A DNA stretch of 64,000 bases, from positions 434,001 through 498,000 of the forward strand of contig NC_088300.1 of the NCBI RefSeq assembly GCF_032854445.1. Direction: 5' to 3'. Position numbers and translations under genes: made by a program. The notes beneath the pieces are model-generated. The model was not told the DNA's origin, made no database searches, and saw only the letters and a program-made list of their open reading frames with translations. Of this stretch, positions 36,901 to 46,639 are shown in pieces. This DNA is from Liolophura sinensis (taxonomy: Eukaryota; Mollusca; Polyplacophora; Chitonida; Chitonidae). The first letter of the stretch is position 1. Every line of letters begins with the position of its first letter.

Positions 36901-39900
36901 TGTAGTCACATACTTGTCAGTTCGTTACTTGTATGTCTTAACTCTTTTAATCACATACTTGTCAGTTCGTTACTTGGATGTCTTAACCCTTGGATTCACA
37001 TACTTGTCAGTTCATTACTTGTATGTCCTAACCCCTATAATCACATACTTGTCAGTTCGTTACTTGTATGTCTTAACCCGTTTTCACATACTTGTCAGTT
37101 TGTTACTTGTATGTCTTAACCCTTGTATTCACATATTTGTCAGTTCGTTACTTGTACGTCTTAACCCCTGTAGTCACATACTTGTCAGTTCGTTACTTGT
37201 ATGTCTTAACCCCTGTAGTCACATACTTGCCAGTTCGTTACTTGTATGTCTTAACCCCTGTAGTCACATACTTGCCAGTTCGTTACTTGTATGTCTTAAC
37301 CCCTGTATTCACATACTTGTCAGTTTGTTACTTGTATGTCTTAACCCTTGTATTCACATACTTGTCAGTTTGTTACTTGTATGTCTTAACCCCTGTAGTC
37401 ACATACTTGTCAGTTCGTTACTTGTATGTCTTAACTCTTTTAATCACATACTTGTCAGTTCGTTACTTGGATGTCTTAACCCTTGTATTCACATACTTGT
37501 CAGTTCGTTACTTGTATGTCCTAACCCCTATAATCACATACTTGTCAGTTCGTTACTTGTATGTCTTAACCCCTGTTTTCACATACTTGTCAGTTTGTTA
37601 CTTGTATGTCTTAACCCTTGTATTCACATATTTGTCAGTTCGTTACTTGTACGTCTTAACCCCTGTAGTCACATACTTGTCAGTTCGTTACTTGTATGTC
37701 TTAACCCCTATAATCACATACTTGTCAGTTCGTTACTTGTATGTCTTAACCCCTGTTTTCACATACTTGTCAGTTTGTTACTTGTAGTCACATACTTGTC
37801 AGTTCGTTACTTGTATGTCTTAACCCCTGTAGTCACATACTTGTCAGTTCATTACTTGTATGTCTTAACCCCTGTAGTCACATACTTGTCAGTTCGTTAC
37901 TTGTATCAAATGTTGGCTTACATATTTTTCAGAATCTAAGGCTTAACTTTAAGCTTCAGACCTAATCGCAACAAATCAGCCTTTAAACATTAAATAACTC
38001 TGGCTACCATAAGACTGGCACAGACCAACCCATTCTTTCCACATATTTTTTTTTCTGCTGCAGTTTTGTTAATATATTTTACTTCAACGTTGATTAATGC
38101 CATTCTCAATAGCATTTCACTTTAATACATGTATATGATACCCATTGTTAATAAATTAGCTGGCCATACCTGAAATAAATATGGGAATGATGTACTCATA
38201 CAGTACAGTGTGGTACCAGTACAGTGTGGTGTTATGCCTGTACAGTGTTGTGTGGTGCCCGTGCAGTGTAGTGTGGTACCCGTACAGTGTAGTGTGGTAC
38301 CCGTTCAGTGTAGTGTGGTACCCGTACAGTGTACTGTGGTACCCGTTCAGTGTAGTGTGGTACCTGTATGGTACCAGTACAGTGTAGTACCCGTACAGTG
38401 TAGTGTGGTACCTGTATGGTACCCGTACAGTGTAGTGTGGCACCTGTATGGTACTCGTACAGTGCAGTGTGGTACCCATACAGTGTAGTGTGGTACCTGT
38501 ACAGTGTAGTGGGGTACCTGTACAGTGTAGTGTGGTGCCTGTACAGTGTAGTGTGGTGCCTGTACAGTGTAGTGTGGTGCCTGTGCAGTGTAGTGTGGTG
38601 CCTGTACAGTGTAGTGTGGTACCCGTACAGTGTAATATGGTAGCTGTACATTTTAGTGAGATGCCTGTACAGTGTAGCATGGTGCCTGTACAGTGTAGTG
38701 TGGTACCTGTACAGTGTAGTATTGCACCTGTACAGCGTCGTGTGGTGCCTGTACAGTGTACTATTGCACCCGTACATTTTAGTGTGATGCCTGTACAGCG
38801 TGGTGTGGTACCTGTACAGTGTAGTATGGTGCCTGTACAGGGTAGTGTGGTACCTGCACAGTGAAGTATGGTGCCTGTACAGTGTAGTGTGGTACCTGTT
38901 CAGCGTAGTGTGGTACCTGTACAGTGTAGTGTGGTACCTGTAGTGTGGTGCCTGTACAGAGTAGTATGGTACCTGTACAGCGTAGTATGGTACCTGTACA
39001 GCGTAGTATGATGCCTGTACAGCATAGTGATGCCTGTACAGCGTAGTGTGGTACCTGTACAGTGTAATATGGTACCTGTACATTTTAGTGAGATGCCTGT
39101 ACAGCGTAGTGTGGTGCCTGTACAGCGTAGTATGGTGCCTGTACAGCATAGTATGGTGCCTGTACAGTGTAGTATGGTGCCTACACTGTACAGTGTAGTG
39201 TTATGCCTGAACAGTGTAGTGTGGCGCCTGTACAGTGTAGTGTGGTACCCGTACTGTGTAGTATGGTACCTGTACATTTTAGTGTGATGCCTGTACAGCA
39301 TAGTGTGGTACCTGTACAGTGTAGTATGGTACACTAGCCTGTATGTAATTACCTGCCTGAAAGCAGGACAACAATCTCAAGAACAGCCTTCTTTCCAGCA
39401 ATTCTATCTCTAAACCCCTAGGGATGATTTCACCAAGCAATATTTGTCTTGTCAAAATTTTCAAAAGTTCAATATAATACATAGTAAATGGCCAAAAATT
39501 TGAGAGTTGTCTTAACACATGCCAATCTTACCAAATTAACTCTCAGAATTCAATCAGTTCCTTAAAAAACTAGGCCAGCACCAAGGCAGGGCAGGGCATT
39601 TATATGTATCTCTCAGAACTGGACACTGGAAAGCTTCCCTGCAGTTACTGCTTAGAACTGAGTTCCTTCAAGAAATGGACAAAGGAAAATTTGTCTGCAA
39701 TGTACCACCCAAGAGTTAAGGGCTCCCTACAGAACTGGCCTGCTGCCAAGTTCTCAGCAATTCATTGCCCAGATCTTGCTTCCCTGCAAAGCACCACAGA
39801 ATTCCCCACAAATACTGCCTGAAACTCAATATGAAAATGGACCAGGATAAACTACCTTGCAGTTTAACTGCCAGAACTCTGTTCCTTACAGAAACACTAC

Positions 39901-42900
39901 AGAAAAATCTGGTTTTCTAAAGAATATAGAAATGACCAACCTCTAAAATTTCCATGGACTATTGTCCCCTACTGCATTGTGTAGAGAACTTACCAACGAC
40001 TAAAGTCCCTGCAATTCTGGCCCAGAATTTCATTTCCTACAAAAGTGAACTGCACAATTTGCTTGTCTACAGAACTGGAAAGCTGCAAAAACCCTATAAA
40101 ACTGGTCAATGACGAAATTCCCAACAATTGTTGTCCTACATAAATGGACAACAGGAAAATTCCCTGCAACTACATGTACTGTCGTCCCAACACCAAAATT
40201 TGGTTCCCATCAATTATTATCCGTAACAGTGGTACTAAAACACTTGTGTCTACTGAGACACCCTAGATTTCCCATGTATACTACATTACCCGACATCAAG
40301 GTGAGGCCATGATCTTCTACAAAATGTATTTCCCATCTATACTACATTACCCGACATCAAGGTAAGGCCATAATCTTCCGCAGAATGTATTTCCCAGTTT
40401 TCCCATGTATACTACATTACCCGACATCAAGGTAAGGCCATAATCTTCTGCAGAATGTATTTCCCATATTTCCCATATATACTACATTACCCGACATCAA
40501 GGAGAGGCCATTATCTTCTACCGAATGTATTTCCCATGCATACTCCATTACCCGACATCAAGGAGAGGCCATTATCTTCTACCGAATGTATTTCCCATGT
40601 ATACTACATTACCCGACAACAAGGTAAGGCCATAATCTTCTGCAGAATGTATTTCCCAGTTTTCCCATGCATACTCCATTACCCGACATCAAGGAGAGGC
40701 CATAATCTTCTGCAGAATGTATTTCCCAGTTTTCCCATGTATACTACATTACCCGACATCAAGGAAGGCCATAATCTTCTGCAGAATGTATTTCCCAGTT
40801 TTCCCATGTATACTACATTACCCGACATCAAGGTGAGGCCATAATCTTCTGCAGAATGTATTTCCCAGTTTTCCCATGCATACTCCATTACCCGACATCA
40901 AGGAGAGGCCATAATCTTCTGCAGAATGTATTTCCCAGTTTTCCCATGTATACTACATTACCCGACATCAAGGAAGGCCATAATCTTCTGCAGAATGTAT
41001 TTCCCAGTTTTCCCATGTATACTACATTACCCGACATCAAGGAAGGCCATAATCTTCTGCAGAATGTATTTCCCAGTTTTCCCATGTATACTACATTACC
41101 CGACATCAAGGAGAGGCCATAATCTTCTGCAGAATGTATTTCCCAGTTTTCCCATGTATACTACATTACCCGACATCAAGGAAGGCCATAATCTTCTGCA
41201 GAATGTATTTCCCAGTTTTCCCATGTATACTACATTACCCGACATCAAGGTGAGGCCATAATCTTCTGCAGAATGTCGAAGTAACCAGGACAAGGATTTT
41301 GACAAACGGGCTCGAGGGTCCTGAATTAAACAGAGAACACTGTTTTCAGCAAAATCAAACTATAAATTCATTAATTCTCTTTCGCTTGTCAATACTTTAT
41401 ACTAAACCTTAGAAAGCACCAGGCTAATAAAAATTGTTTGTAGCTTATATCTTGTATACACAGGTTGTAACATACAGGCACATCTGACTTATTATAAAAA
41501 GTCTGATATTTTGTACACCAGTATACTAAGCCATCATATTACTTCACGGTACACACTGGCACGAACTGCATGGTAGCACTATTTACATAGATCTGAAGTG
41601 TTCTCTCTGAAGACATGTCTTTAGTCTTGTCACGTGTAGCCTGAACTCCACGAGATTTCTTGCTCTCGTCATCTCTAGCCTGATCTCCATGAGGTCTTGT
41701 CTTCACATCCTTCCTAACCTGATCTCCACGAGATTTCATCTTTGTGTCATTCATGTCACAGCCTCTGTGAGAGTTTGACTTCTTGTCACCCTTCATTCGA
41801 CATCCATGAGATCGGTCAGACCTACGTCTGGATGACTGTGTTGTGGAACCCCTTTGTTTCACAAACACCAAGGCTGAACTACCCTGGACACTGCTTTTCT
41901 CTTTCTTCACAGCTTTGCATAGTTGCACAGTTCTCTTTGAGACAGGTTTTTCCACTGATGTTCTCGCACCTGACAGCTGACATCCTCTGCTCGTCTCCTC
42001 CGCTGCTTTCACACAAGGGTTACTTCTCACTGTGACAATTCTTTCCAGTTCTGAACTTGGATTTTCAATAAGTTTCAGGGTTGAGCAGAAGTTAGTTTCA
42101 AAGTTGGTGTTGTGTAGACAGGAGGACTTCTCTGCTGGCCATTCGCTAATTACTTTGAAGTCACCATCATCTTCCTGATGCTTATGTTCTTCACATGGCC
42201 CAGTAATTTCTGGAAAACTTCCAGAGGACTCATCACATTCTACAAAATCACCATCCATTTTGTTCAGAACCAATAAATTTTCATCTTTCTCCATTATTTC
42301 TAGAAATTCCACATTCAAACATTTCAGTCCTGAGACGTCTTGACCTGTCTCAGTCGTGTTTGGGAAGTCTTGACCTGTATTTATCATTTCTGAGAAGTCT
42401 TCATTGGTTTCACTCAGTTCTGGAACACCTCCAGACTTCTCCATCACTTCTGGGAAATTTCCATTTACACCTGCCAATTCTGTGAAATCTTCATGCGGCT
42501 CTTGTCGTTCTGCAAAATCTGTGTCAAAAAGGTTTGAATCCATGTTATCATCCAGACAGATCTCGCTGTAGTCTGACGATCTTCTGGGCTCATCCCACGG
42601 ACTGTCATCTGCTCATCAAGAAATCACAATTAAAAGACATCCCAAACACATCTACACTTAAATTCTAATGCATATGATTACATGTATATTTTTTATCATA
42701 CTCATATATTTATTTATTTCATTTGTGCATTGCAAAACACTAAGGAATGTTTCACTTATACGCCAGTTGCCAGCAGTGTAGTGGCAGAAACAGGACAAAG
42801 CCTGTGGGGGGAAACCCACAACCATCTACAGGTTGCTGGAAGGCCTTTCCACATACACGTACAACCAGAGAGGAAACTAGGATGAGCTGGGCTTCAACTC

Positions 42901-44751
42901 ACAACGACTGCATTAACGAGTGGCTCCTGAGTCAATGTACCGCACTGGCATGCCAACCATTCAGCCATGGTTCCTGAGTCAATGCACCACCCTGGCATGC
43001 TAACCATTCGGCCATGGATCCTGAGTCAAGGCACCGGGCTGGCATGCTAACCATTCAGCCATGGTTCCTGAGTCAATGCACCGAGATGGCATGCTAACCA
43101 TTCGGCCATGGTTCCCGAGTTAATGCACCAAGCTGCCATGCTAATAATTCGGCCATGGATCCTGAGTCAATGCAACACCCTGGCATGGTAACCATTCGGC
43201 CATGGTTCCTGAGTCAATGCAACACCCTGGCATGCTAACCATTCGGCCATGGTTCCTGAGTCAATGCAGCGCCCTGGCATGCTAACCATTCAGCCATGGT
43301 TCCTGAGTCAATGCACCGAGCTGGCATGCTAACCATTCGGCCATGGATCCTGAGTCAATGCAGCGCCCTGGCATGCTAACCATTCAGCCATGGTTCCTGA
43401 GTCAATGCACTGCGCTGACATGCTAACCATTCGGCCATGGATCCCGAGTCAATGTAATGCCCTGGCATGCTAACCATTCAACCATGGTTCCTGAGTCAAG
43501 GCACCACCCTGGCATGCTAACCATTCAGCCATGGATCCTGAGTCAATGCACCGAGCTGGCATGCTAACCATTCGGCCATGGATCCTGAGTCAATGTACCG
43601 CCCTGGCATGCTAACCATTCGGCCATGGTTCCCGAGTCAATGCACCAAGCTGGCATGCTAACCATTCGGCCATGGATCCTGAGTCAATGCAACACCCTGG
43701 CATGCTAACCATTCAGCCATGGTTCCTGAGTCAACACACTGCGCTGGCATGCTACCATCCCAGACTCACATATGATGCATAAAATACAATTCCTCAGTGG
43801 CATAGCCAGTCTGAAGTATTATACAGGGATGTTCAGGTGGCAACACATAAACTTGAAACTTATACAAATAAAAAGATTTGAAAAATATACAGTTACAATT
43901 GTAGTTCATTTCACAATGATACCAAAATGTATATGTGCTATAGGATGTTTTGTTTTTGTTTATTGTTGTGTTGTGTTTTCCCTTTCTCAAGAATTTTTCA
44001 GTTATGTGATAGACCCCTGTTTTCTGGTTGAAGGTAAATGGAAAAATGCCCAGAGTAAACCACTTTGAGGTCAGGTACATGTAAATTCTCACCTTTGTCA
44101 CAAATGTGAACATGTGGTCTCTACATAGTGAAATCCATGAAAGACTACATCGAGCACTGTCTAATGGCCACCGATTTATTTATTATAATGGTGTTTAGAA
44201 TGTCCTCAATAGTTTACATGTACAACAGCAGCCAGTATTTTGGTGGGAGGAAACCGGACCGGGCCTGGGGGAAGCTGATGGCCACCAAGGCCTCAATAAT
44301 AATGAAAACAGGAGAATCAGACAATCTAGATAATCATTCATTCAATACTGGGACTGAACCCACCTTGTGTACATGTGACCTAGCAACTGATAGCCAAGCA
44401 CCTTAATATTCCCCATTCCACACAGGAATGGATTGGTGGATATGAAGAGCTACCTGTCCTGGAAAGAAAACCCACCCCTCGGCCAAGACCTGGCAATCAG
44501 TTTTACAATCAGATAGGTATCAGCCATACCTAGCAGCACTAGTTTTGCTCAACTTTCTTCTTGTGTGTAGTGAGTTTGTAGTGTACTTACAAATACTACT
44601 GCTTGAGAGGTGATAATACTGGATACCCTCTCCTCTCCCCTGACCACACTGCCGCCCTCCACGAAATGCCAAGCCTTTCAGACATCTTACTGCCTTAGAT
44701 GGACCATGTCCCAGAGCGGGACTTTCATGGTACTTCGACTGCATTATTCTC
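27932..44751 (-). CDS. Large protein with two KptA/Tpt1 N-lobe modules (composite model)
   Basis: Phase-consistent exons, 5' to 3': 44591-44751, 41587-42608, 41239-41320, 35904-36067, 35200-35274, 34708-34789, 33252-33430, about 30717-31007, about 29961-30161, 29678-29878, 29059-29137, 28878-28932 and 27932-28124 (stop). The N-terminal ~390 residues are disordered, acidic first (repeated DF, EN and FPE motifs) and then Arg/Lys-rich with repeated GDQxRxD and SRG-type motifs. Two KptA N-lobe modules follow, then a tail with a Cys cluster and a Lys-rich end. KptA/Tpt1 enzymes remove the splice-junction 2'-phosphate of tRNA; the N-lobe binds RNA and supplies the Arg-His pair (family knowledge). 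No C-lobe motif such as HGTxxxxW or HIHLA was seen. The junction from 30161 to 29878 is unresolved. The exon at 41587 could instead run on to a stop at 41539, which would split this into two genes. Function is unknown. Confidence 0.5.
28290..28690. repeat. Minisatellite, ~27 bp unit, ~15 copies
   Basis: Unit CTGTCAGCATACTGTGACTG followed by GGGACCC, with length variants; in an intron of the KptA-module gene. Confidence 0.9.
28878..30161 (-). CDS. C-terminal exons of the KptA-module gene
   Basis: Exon 30161 downward reads VQSLEYKCSNGCWTCGC then TEFTFSVDRKFVELG and NEAFVGMSINYKRKG; the clustered CxxxCxxCxC suggests a small metal-binding fold. Exon 29678-29878 is charged (VVVEQTQVTECKYEKKRELM). 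Exon 29059-29137 has SCKCGSDWSLDLLSNDLLSG. Exon 28878-28932 is polar. Phases 0-0-1-2 chain from 29878 to 28124 without conflict. The donor of the first exon is unclear. No family is recognised. Confidence 0.5.
30657..31007 (-). CDS. Exon following KptA module 2
   Basis: Starts after CCATTTCAG, phase 0, and reads RRTKIPVPKSRPSTRLTELE, then RRIGGALICDVLLKHPVHHK. Its frame and phase continue from the LSFEL end of module 2. Two donors are possible: GTAAATG, ending the exon at 30717, or GTCTAA at 30657. The segment does not resemble the catalytic half of Tpt1. Confidence 0.5.
31128..31200 (+). repeat. tRNA-like fragment, possibly a second SINE family
   Basis: TTTAGCTCAGTTGTTAAAGC resembles a tRNA A box and CACAATTCAAATCATGG a B box at about the right spacing. 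There is no CCA-ready acceptor stem, so it is a tRNA-derived remnant rather than a tRNA gene. Confidence 0.35.
31660..33251. repeat. Minisatellite, 89 bp unit, ~18 copies, built on an exon/intron junction
   Basis: Each unit contains, on the minus strand, about 34 bases matching the 3' end of exon 33252-33430 (AACAGAGGTCACACTGTGTC then TTTTGAACTG) followed by the same GTGAGG donor and about 55 intron bases. The array ends exactly at the true exon. The unit length is not divisible by three. Confidence 0.93.
33252..34789 (-). CDS. KptA/Tpt1 N-lobe module 2 (two exons)
   Basis: Exons 34708-34789 (82 nt) and 33252-33430 (179 nt), joined in phase 1 at a Gly codon. Motifs in order: RLVTLSRFLAKILRHTAVSN (the LSKxLSxxLRH signature with the catalytic-type Arg-His), GGFLYVDDLLKL, EDVKKVV, TRFTL and KIRANRGHTLS (Tpt1 IRANQGHS). 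Arg and His positions known to matter in Tpt1 appear intact. The neighbouring linker exon 35200-35274 is Gly/Ser then Arg-rich (GRLRRRRPFRR), a plausible RNA- or nucleus-targeting stretch. Confidence 0.85.
33580..34365. mobile_element. Possible hAT-like non-autonomous DNA transposon
   Basis: The right end reads, in reverse, CAGGGTTCGCGCGGGAATTT and continues with AATTCAAGGACTGG. The left side has CAGGGTAAAACG and, inside, AATTCAAGGACTTTTGAAGT, so the ends share inverted subterminal sequence. A clean 8-bp target duplication was not found. It lies inside the intron of KptA module 2. Confidence 0.4.
34436..34515 (+). repeat. Truncated SINE copy
   Basis: ACCTGCGGATGGTCGGGGGT, TTCCGCCGGGCTCTGCCCGG and CCACCCACCATAATGATGG match the SINE central region; both ends are lost. 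Confidence 0.75.
35420..35850. repeat. Irregular short tandem repeat, TGCTGTATGACTG-type
   Basis: Interleaved TGCTGTATGACTG and TGCTGTATGTCTGTGTG units of 13-20 bp; immediately downstream of the KptA module 1 exon on the minus strand. Confidence 0.9.
35904..41320 (-). CDS. KptA/Tpt1 N-lobe module 1 (two exons)
   Basis: Exons 41239-41320 (82 nt) and 35904-36067 (164 nt), joined in phase 1 at a Gly codon, exactly as in module 2. Motifs: RLSKSLSWLLRHSAEDYGLT, GGFLPVEDVLRVPAFQGYS, DIKDVVINDDKKRFRL and KIKANSGHTIS. The Arg of the usual IRANxGH is Lys here, so this copy is more diverged at a functional site. The shared exon length and intron phase argue that the two modules arose by internal duplication of a two-exon block. 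The intron between the two exons is about 5 kb and holds three arrays. Confidence 0.85.
36300..37905. repeat. Minisatellite, 45 bp unit, ~35 copies
   Basis: Unit GTCACATACTTGTCAGTTCG, TTACTTGTATGTCTTAACCC and CTGTA. Because 45 is divisible by three it stays open in two plus-strand frames for hundreds of codons. A long block (from about 36550 to 37100) recurs with the same variants about 500 bp later. Confidence 0.95.
38200..39340. repeat. Minisatellite, ~20-21 bp unit, ~55 copies
   Basis: Unit TGTGGTACCTGTACAGTGTA with YGGTGCC and CCCGT variants; many GGTACC sites. Intron of KptA module 1. Confidence 0.95.
39341..40254. other. Intronic spacer
   Basis: Loose repeated words (CAGAACTGG, TTCCCTGCA, ACTGCC) at irregular spacing suggest a very old decayed tandem repeat. 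No gene was seen. Confidence 0.35.
40255..41238. repeat. Minisatellite, ~60-70 bp unit, ~15 copies, built on an exon/intron junction
   Basis: Minus-strand units carry TTCTGCAGAAGATTATGGCC and TCACCTTGATGTCGG, the last ~35 bases of exon 41239-41320, followed by the same GTAATG donor and ~33 intron bases (TAGTATACATGGGAAAACTG). The array stops at the true exon. Units vary by short deletions. Confidence 0.93.
41587..44751 (-). CDS. N-terminal disordered region of the KptA-module gene (or a separate gene)
   Basis: Exon 44591-44751 has a basic Gly/Arg segment (FRGGRQCGQGRGEG) and ends in phase 1. Exon 41587-42608 opens in the matching phase with DSPWDEPRRSSDYSEICLDD, then about 150 acidic residues with FPE/DF repeats, then a Lys/Arg/Ser-rich region ending RTLQIY before a GTAAATAG donor. 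The next exon starts in phase 0 with DPRARLSKSLSW, which supports one gene. Without that splice the frame ends in VPVCTVK and a stop at 41539. No domain is recognised. Confidence 0.6.
42705..42965 (-). repeat. Diverged SINE copy
   Basis: Reverse-strand order: tail TTATTTATTTCATTTGTGCA, then GGGGGAAACCCACAACCATC, AGGATGAGCTGGGCTTCAAC and the head GAGTGGCTCCTGAGTCAATG. The head passes without a break into the 47-bp array that follows. Confidence 0.8.
42920..43755. repeat. Minisatellite, 47 bp unit, ~18 copies, derived from a SINE head
   Basis: Unit GGTTCCTGAGTCAATGCACC, GAGCTGGCATGCTAACCATT and CGGCCAT. It matches the reverse complement of the SINE 5' head (CTCCTGGGTCATTACGCTGC, GCTAGCGCGCTAACCGACTG, AGCCACGG), including its A-box region. 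Confidence 0.9.
43756..44167. other. Intronic spacer
   Basis: AT-rich unique sequence between the SINE-derived array and the next SINE; open frames on both strands look random. Confidence 0.4.
44168..44300 (-). repeat. Old truncated SINE copy
   Basis: GATTTATTTATTATAATGGT, CAGCAGCCAGTATTTTGGTG and GGAGGAAACCGGACCGGGCC match the SINE tail and body in reverse; strongly diverged. Confidence 0.65.
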
Positions 44752-45162
44752 CTGATGTTATGGCTCTCTTCATACAGACTTGGTATTCAATTTTTTCCCA
44801 AATCTCACCTACAGCTTTGATTCAAAACATGGACATATGCATAAGTATGAGAGATACATTAAATGGAATGAGCTCAGAAATTAAATCAATACCGAAATTA
44901 AAAGACAAAAATTCATCACCAGACATTCACAAACCAATTTTCCTACATGTACATGTAGTTCAGATTGTATATTATATATCCCCACCGCAGGGCACCAGTT
45001 ACGAATCATTTAGTTTTTACCAAACCTATTTACAACATGACCAATATGGACACGTTTTCCAAGTTGATGGGTGAATGAATACCCATCCTGAAATTCAGGG
45101 AGGATTCCACAAAATTAGATTTTACTTCAACATGAGGTACTGTTTATGGTCGAAAAATTTAC
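44752..45162. other. Spacer upstream of exon 44591-44751
   Basis: Unique AT-rich sequence, no recognised feature. Confidence 0.35.
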
Positions 45163-45298
45163 TTTATTTATTTCTTTTGTGTTATACGCCATACTCAAGA
45201 ATATTTCACTTATACACTAGCAGCCAGCATTATGGTGGACGAAAACTCAAAACAGTTCAGGGAAACCCACGACCAATCGAAGGTTGCTGACAGACCTT
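45163..45298 (-). repeat. Truncated SINE copy
   Basis: TTTATTTATTTCTTTTGTGT, CAAGAATATTTCACTTATAC, GCCAGCATTATGGTGGACGA and GGTTGCTGACAGACCTTCC match the SINE 3' two-thirds in reverse. Confidence 0.8.
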
Positions 45299-45799
45299 CC
45301 TGTTTTGTTTATTTTCATTTATTTATTACTATTTTTGGATCTTTGATTAATGTTGTTTTCGGACCAATCTGCTTAAAGACAACTGTACCAAATGAAATTT
45401 TTTGACATGAGTTAACACTTCCATGAAATGATGTACCAGGTAAATGTTCCAGAATGCCAAGTAGTGATGATCTGATACTTGTATCATGCGTGTTCTTCAT
45501 TTTATCTTTAACTTGAAGCAACAAACAGAAAACGACATTTCCATTTCTCATATGACAGGCTTAGCGGAAGCGGCTGCAGTGGCTGAAAGAAACTGAAACT
45601 TCTGAGCTGCGCCTACCAAGCCGTGACTGAGATCTCACCAGGCTGACACTGACAAAACCACACCGCATGGCGGTCACACACACGATTTACCGTACTCGTT
45701 TTGCACCAACACAACGAAATTTTGAAAAAATACTATGAAGAATGCTAAATAATCAACGACAACAAGCAACAACTTTTTGTAGAATACATTTCAGGTTAC

Positions 45800-46223
45800 A
45801 AAACGTTCTGCTGACTGCCGGTAAGAACTTTTTCTTGTGCGCCTTCTTCTGTCTGTAGTTTCCACTCGCTGACACCATTCTTGTCTCCCGCGAATGAAGA
45901 GCGCTCCATGGTATCTAAGCTGAGGCCAGCACTGGAGGACCGTGTAGGCGTTATGAAAGGCGACATGTAGATTGTCGTTCCGAAATATTAAGAGACAGTG
46001 TAAAACCTTGGTGACAAACACGATTGACGACATTCGTATGGCCTGCATGTTTCAAGTAATGTCAAGTAAAGTAATTAACATATTCGGTACCGTACCTTAA
46101 AACGTAGATCTAATGTACCCTTGTGGCGCCTTGTCCCAGTCCCATGCATCCAGTCATGGGCGACATGGCCAGTGCCTTGTCGTCTCCCACCACCACGGCG
46201 TGTACTACTCCGGATAATACCAT
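45800..46223 (-). CDS. Candidate first two exons of an unidentified gene
   Basis: 46119-46223 begins with ATG (MVLSGVVHAVVVGDDKALAM, then SPMTGCMGLGQGATR) and ends at a GTACAT donor in phase 0. 45800-46042 starts after ACATGCAG, is phase 0, and reads SIVFVTKVLHCLLIFRNDNL, HVAFHNAYTVLQCWPQLRYH and GALFIRGRQEWCQRVE with only this frame open, ending at GTAACC. It may be the 5' end of the KptA-module gene, but the phase does not join directly to 44751, so an exon would be missing. The family is not recognised. Confidence 0.35.
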
Positions 46224-46278
46224 ATTTGATCACTTTCAAGTATTACTCTTGAAAAGAAACTAGGCTTGGTCTAAATCT

Positions 46279-46541
46279 ATTTATTTATTTATTTGGTGTT
46301 TTACGCTGTACTCAAGGATATTTCACTTATATGACGGTGGCCAGCATTATGGTGGGAGGAAACCGTGCAGAGCCCGGTGGAAACCCACGACCATCCGCAG
46401 GTTGCTGGCAGACCTTCCCACTTACAGCCGAAGAAGAAGCCAGCATGAGCTGGACTTGAACTTACACTGACCGCATTGGTGAGAGGCTTCTGGGTCAATA
46501 AACTGCGCTAGCGCGCTAACCAACTGAGCCATGGGGGCCCC
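46279..46541 (-). repeat. Full-length SINE with target-site duplication
   Basis: Tail TATTTATTTATTTATTTGGT through body to head CTGAGCCATGGGGGCCCC. An 11-bp duplication GGTCTAAATCT lies at 46268-46278 and 46542-46552. It sits about 55 bases upstream of the candidate start codon at 46223. Confidence 0.94.
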
Positions 46542-46639
46542 GGTCTAAATCTTAATATACCATTTGTAGCCATGCCTGTGGTTTGACCCAAGTCTGCATA
46601 AGCCATGATGCTACTTTGCTACTGTTTAAGCGTTTACAT

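Noticed and set aside
36300-37905. CTTAACCC strings resembling telomere repeat
   Set aside because: They occur once per 45-bp unit, not as a 6-bp tandem; part of a minisatellite.
36329-37939. Longest open frame in the window (536 codons, plus strand), hydrophobic 15-residue repeats
   Set aside because: It is a 45-bp minisatellite read in frame; two frames are open over the same DNA and it lies antisense in an intron of another gene.
38232-39334. Open frames of up to 305 codons rich in Tyr-His-Thr or Val-Pro-Val-Gln
   Set aside because: Product of the ~20-bp GTACAGTG array; both strands are open and composition follows the repeat.
40455-41261. Tandem open frames containing CRRLWPSLMSGN or ILHYPTSR repeats
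   Set aside because: Copies of the exon/intron junction of KptA module 1, not a separate gene; only the last copy belongs to a full exon.
41539-41586. In-frame end (VPVCTVK and stop) of the long disordered exon
   Set aside because: Possible as an alternative 3' end, but the GTAAAT donor just before it joins in phase to KptA module 1, which otherwise lacks an upstream exon; kept only as an alternative.
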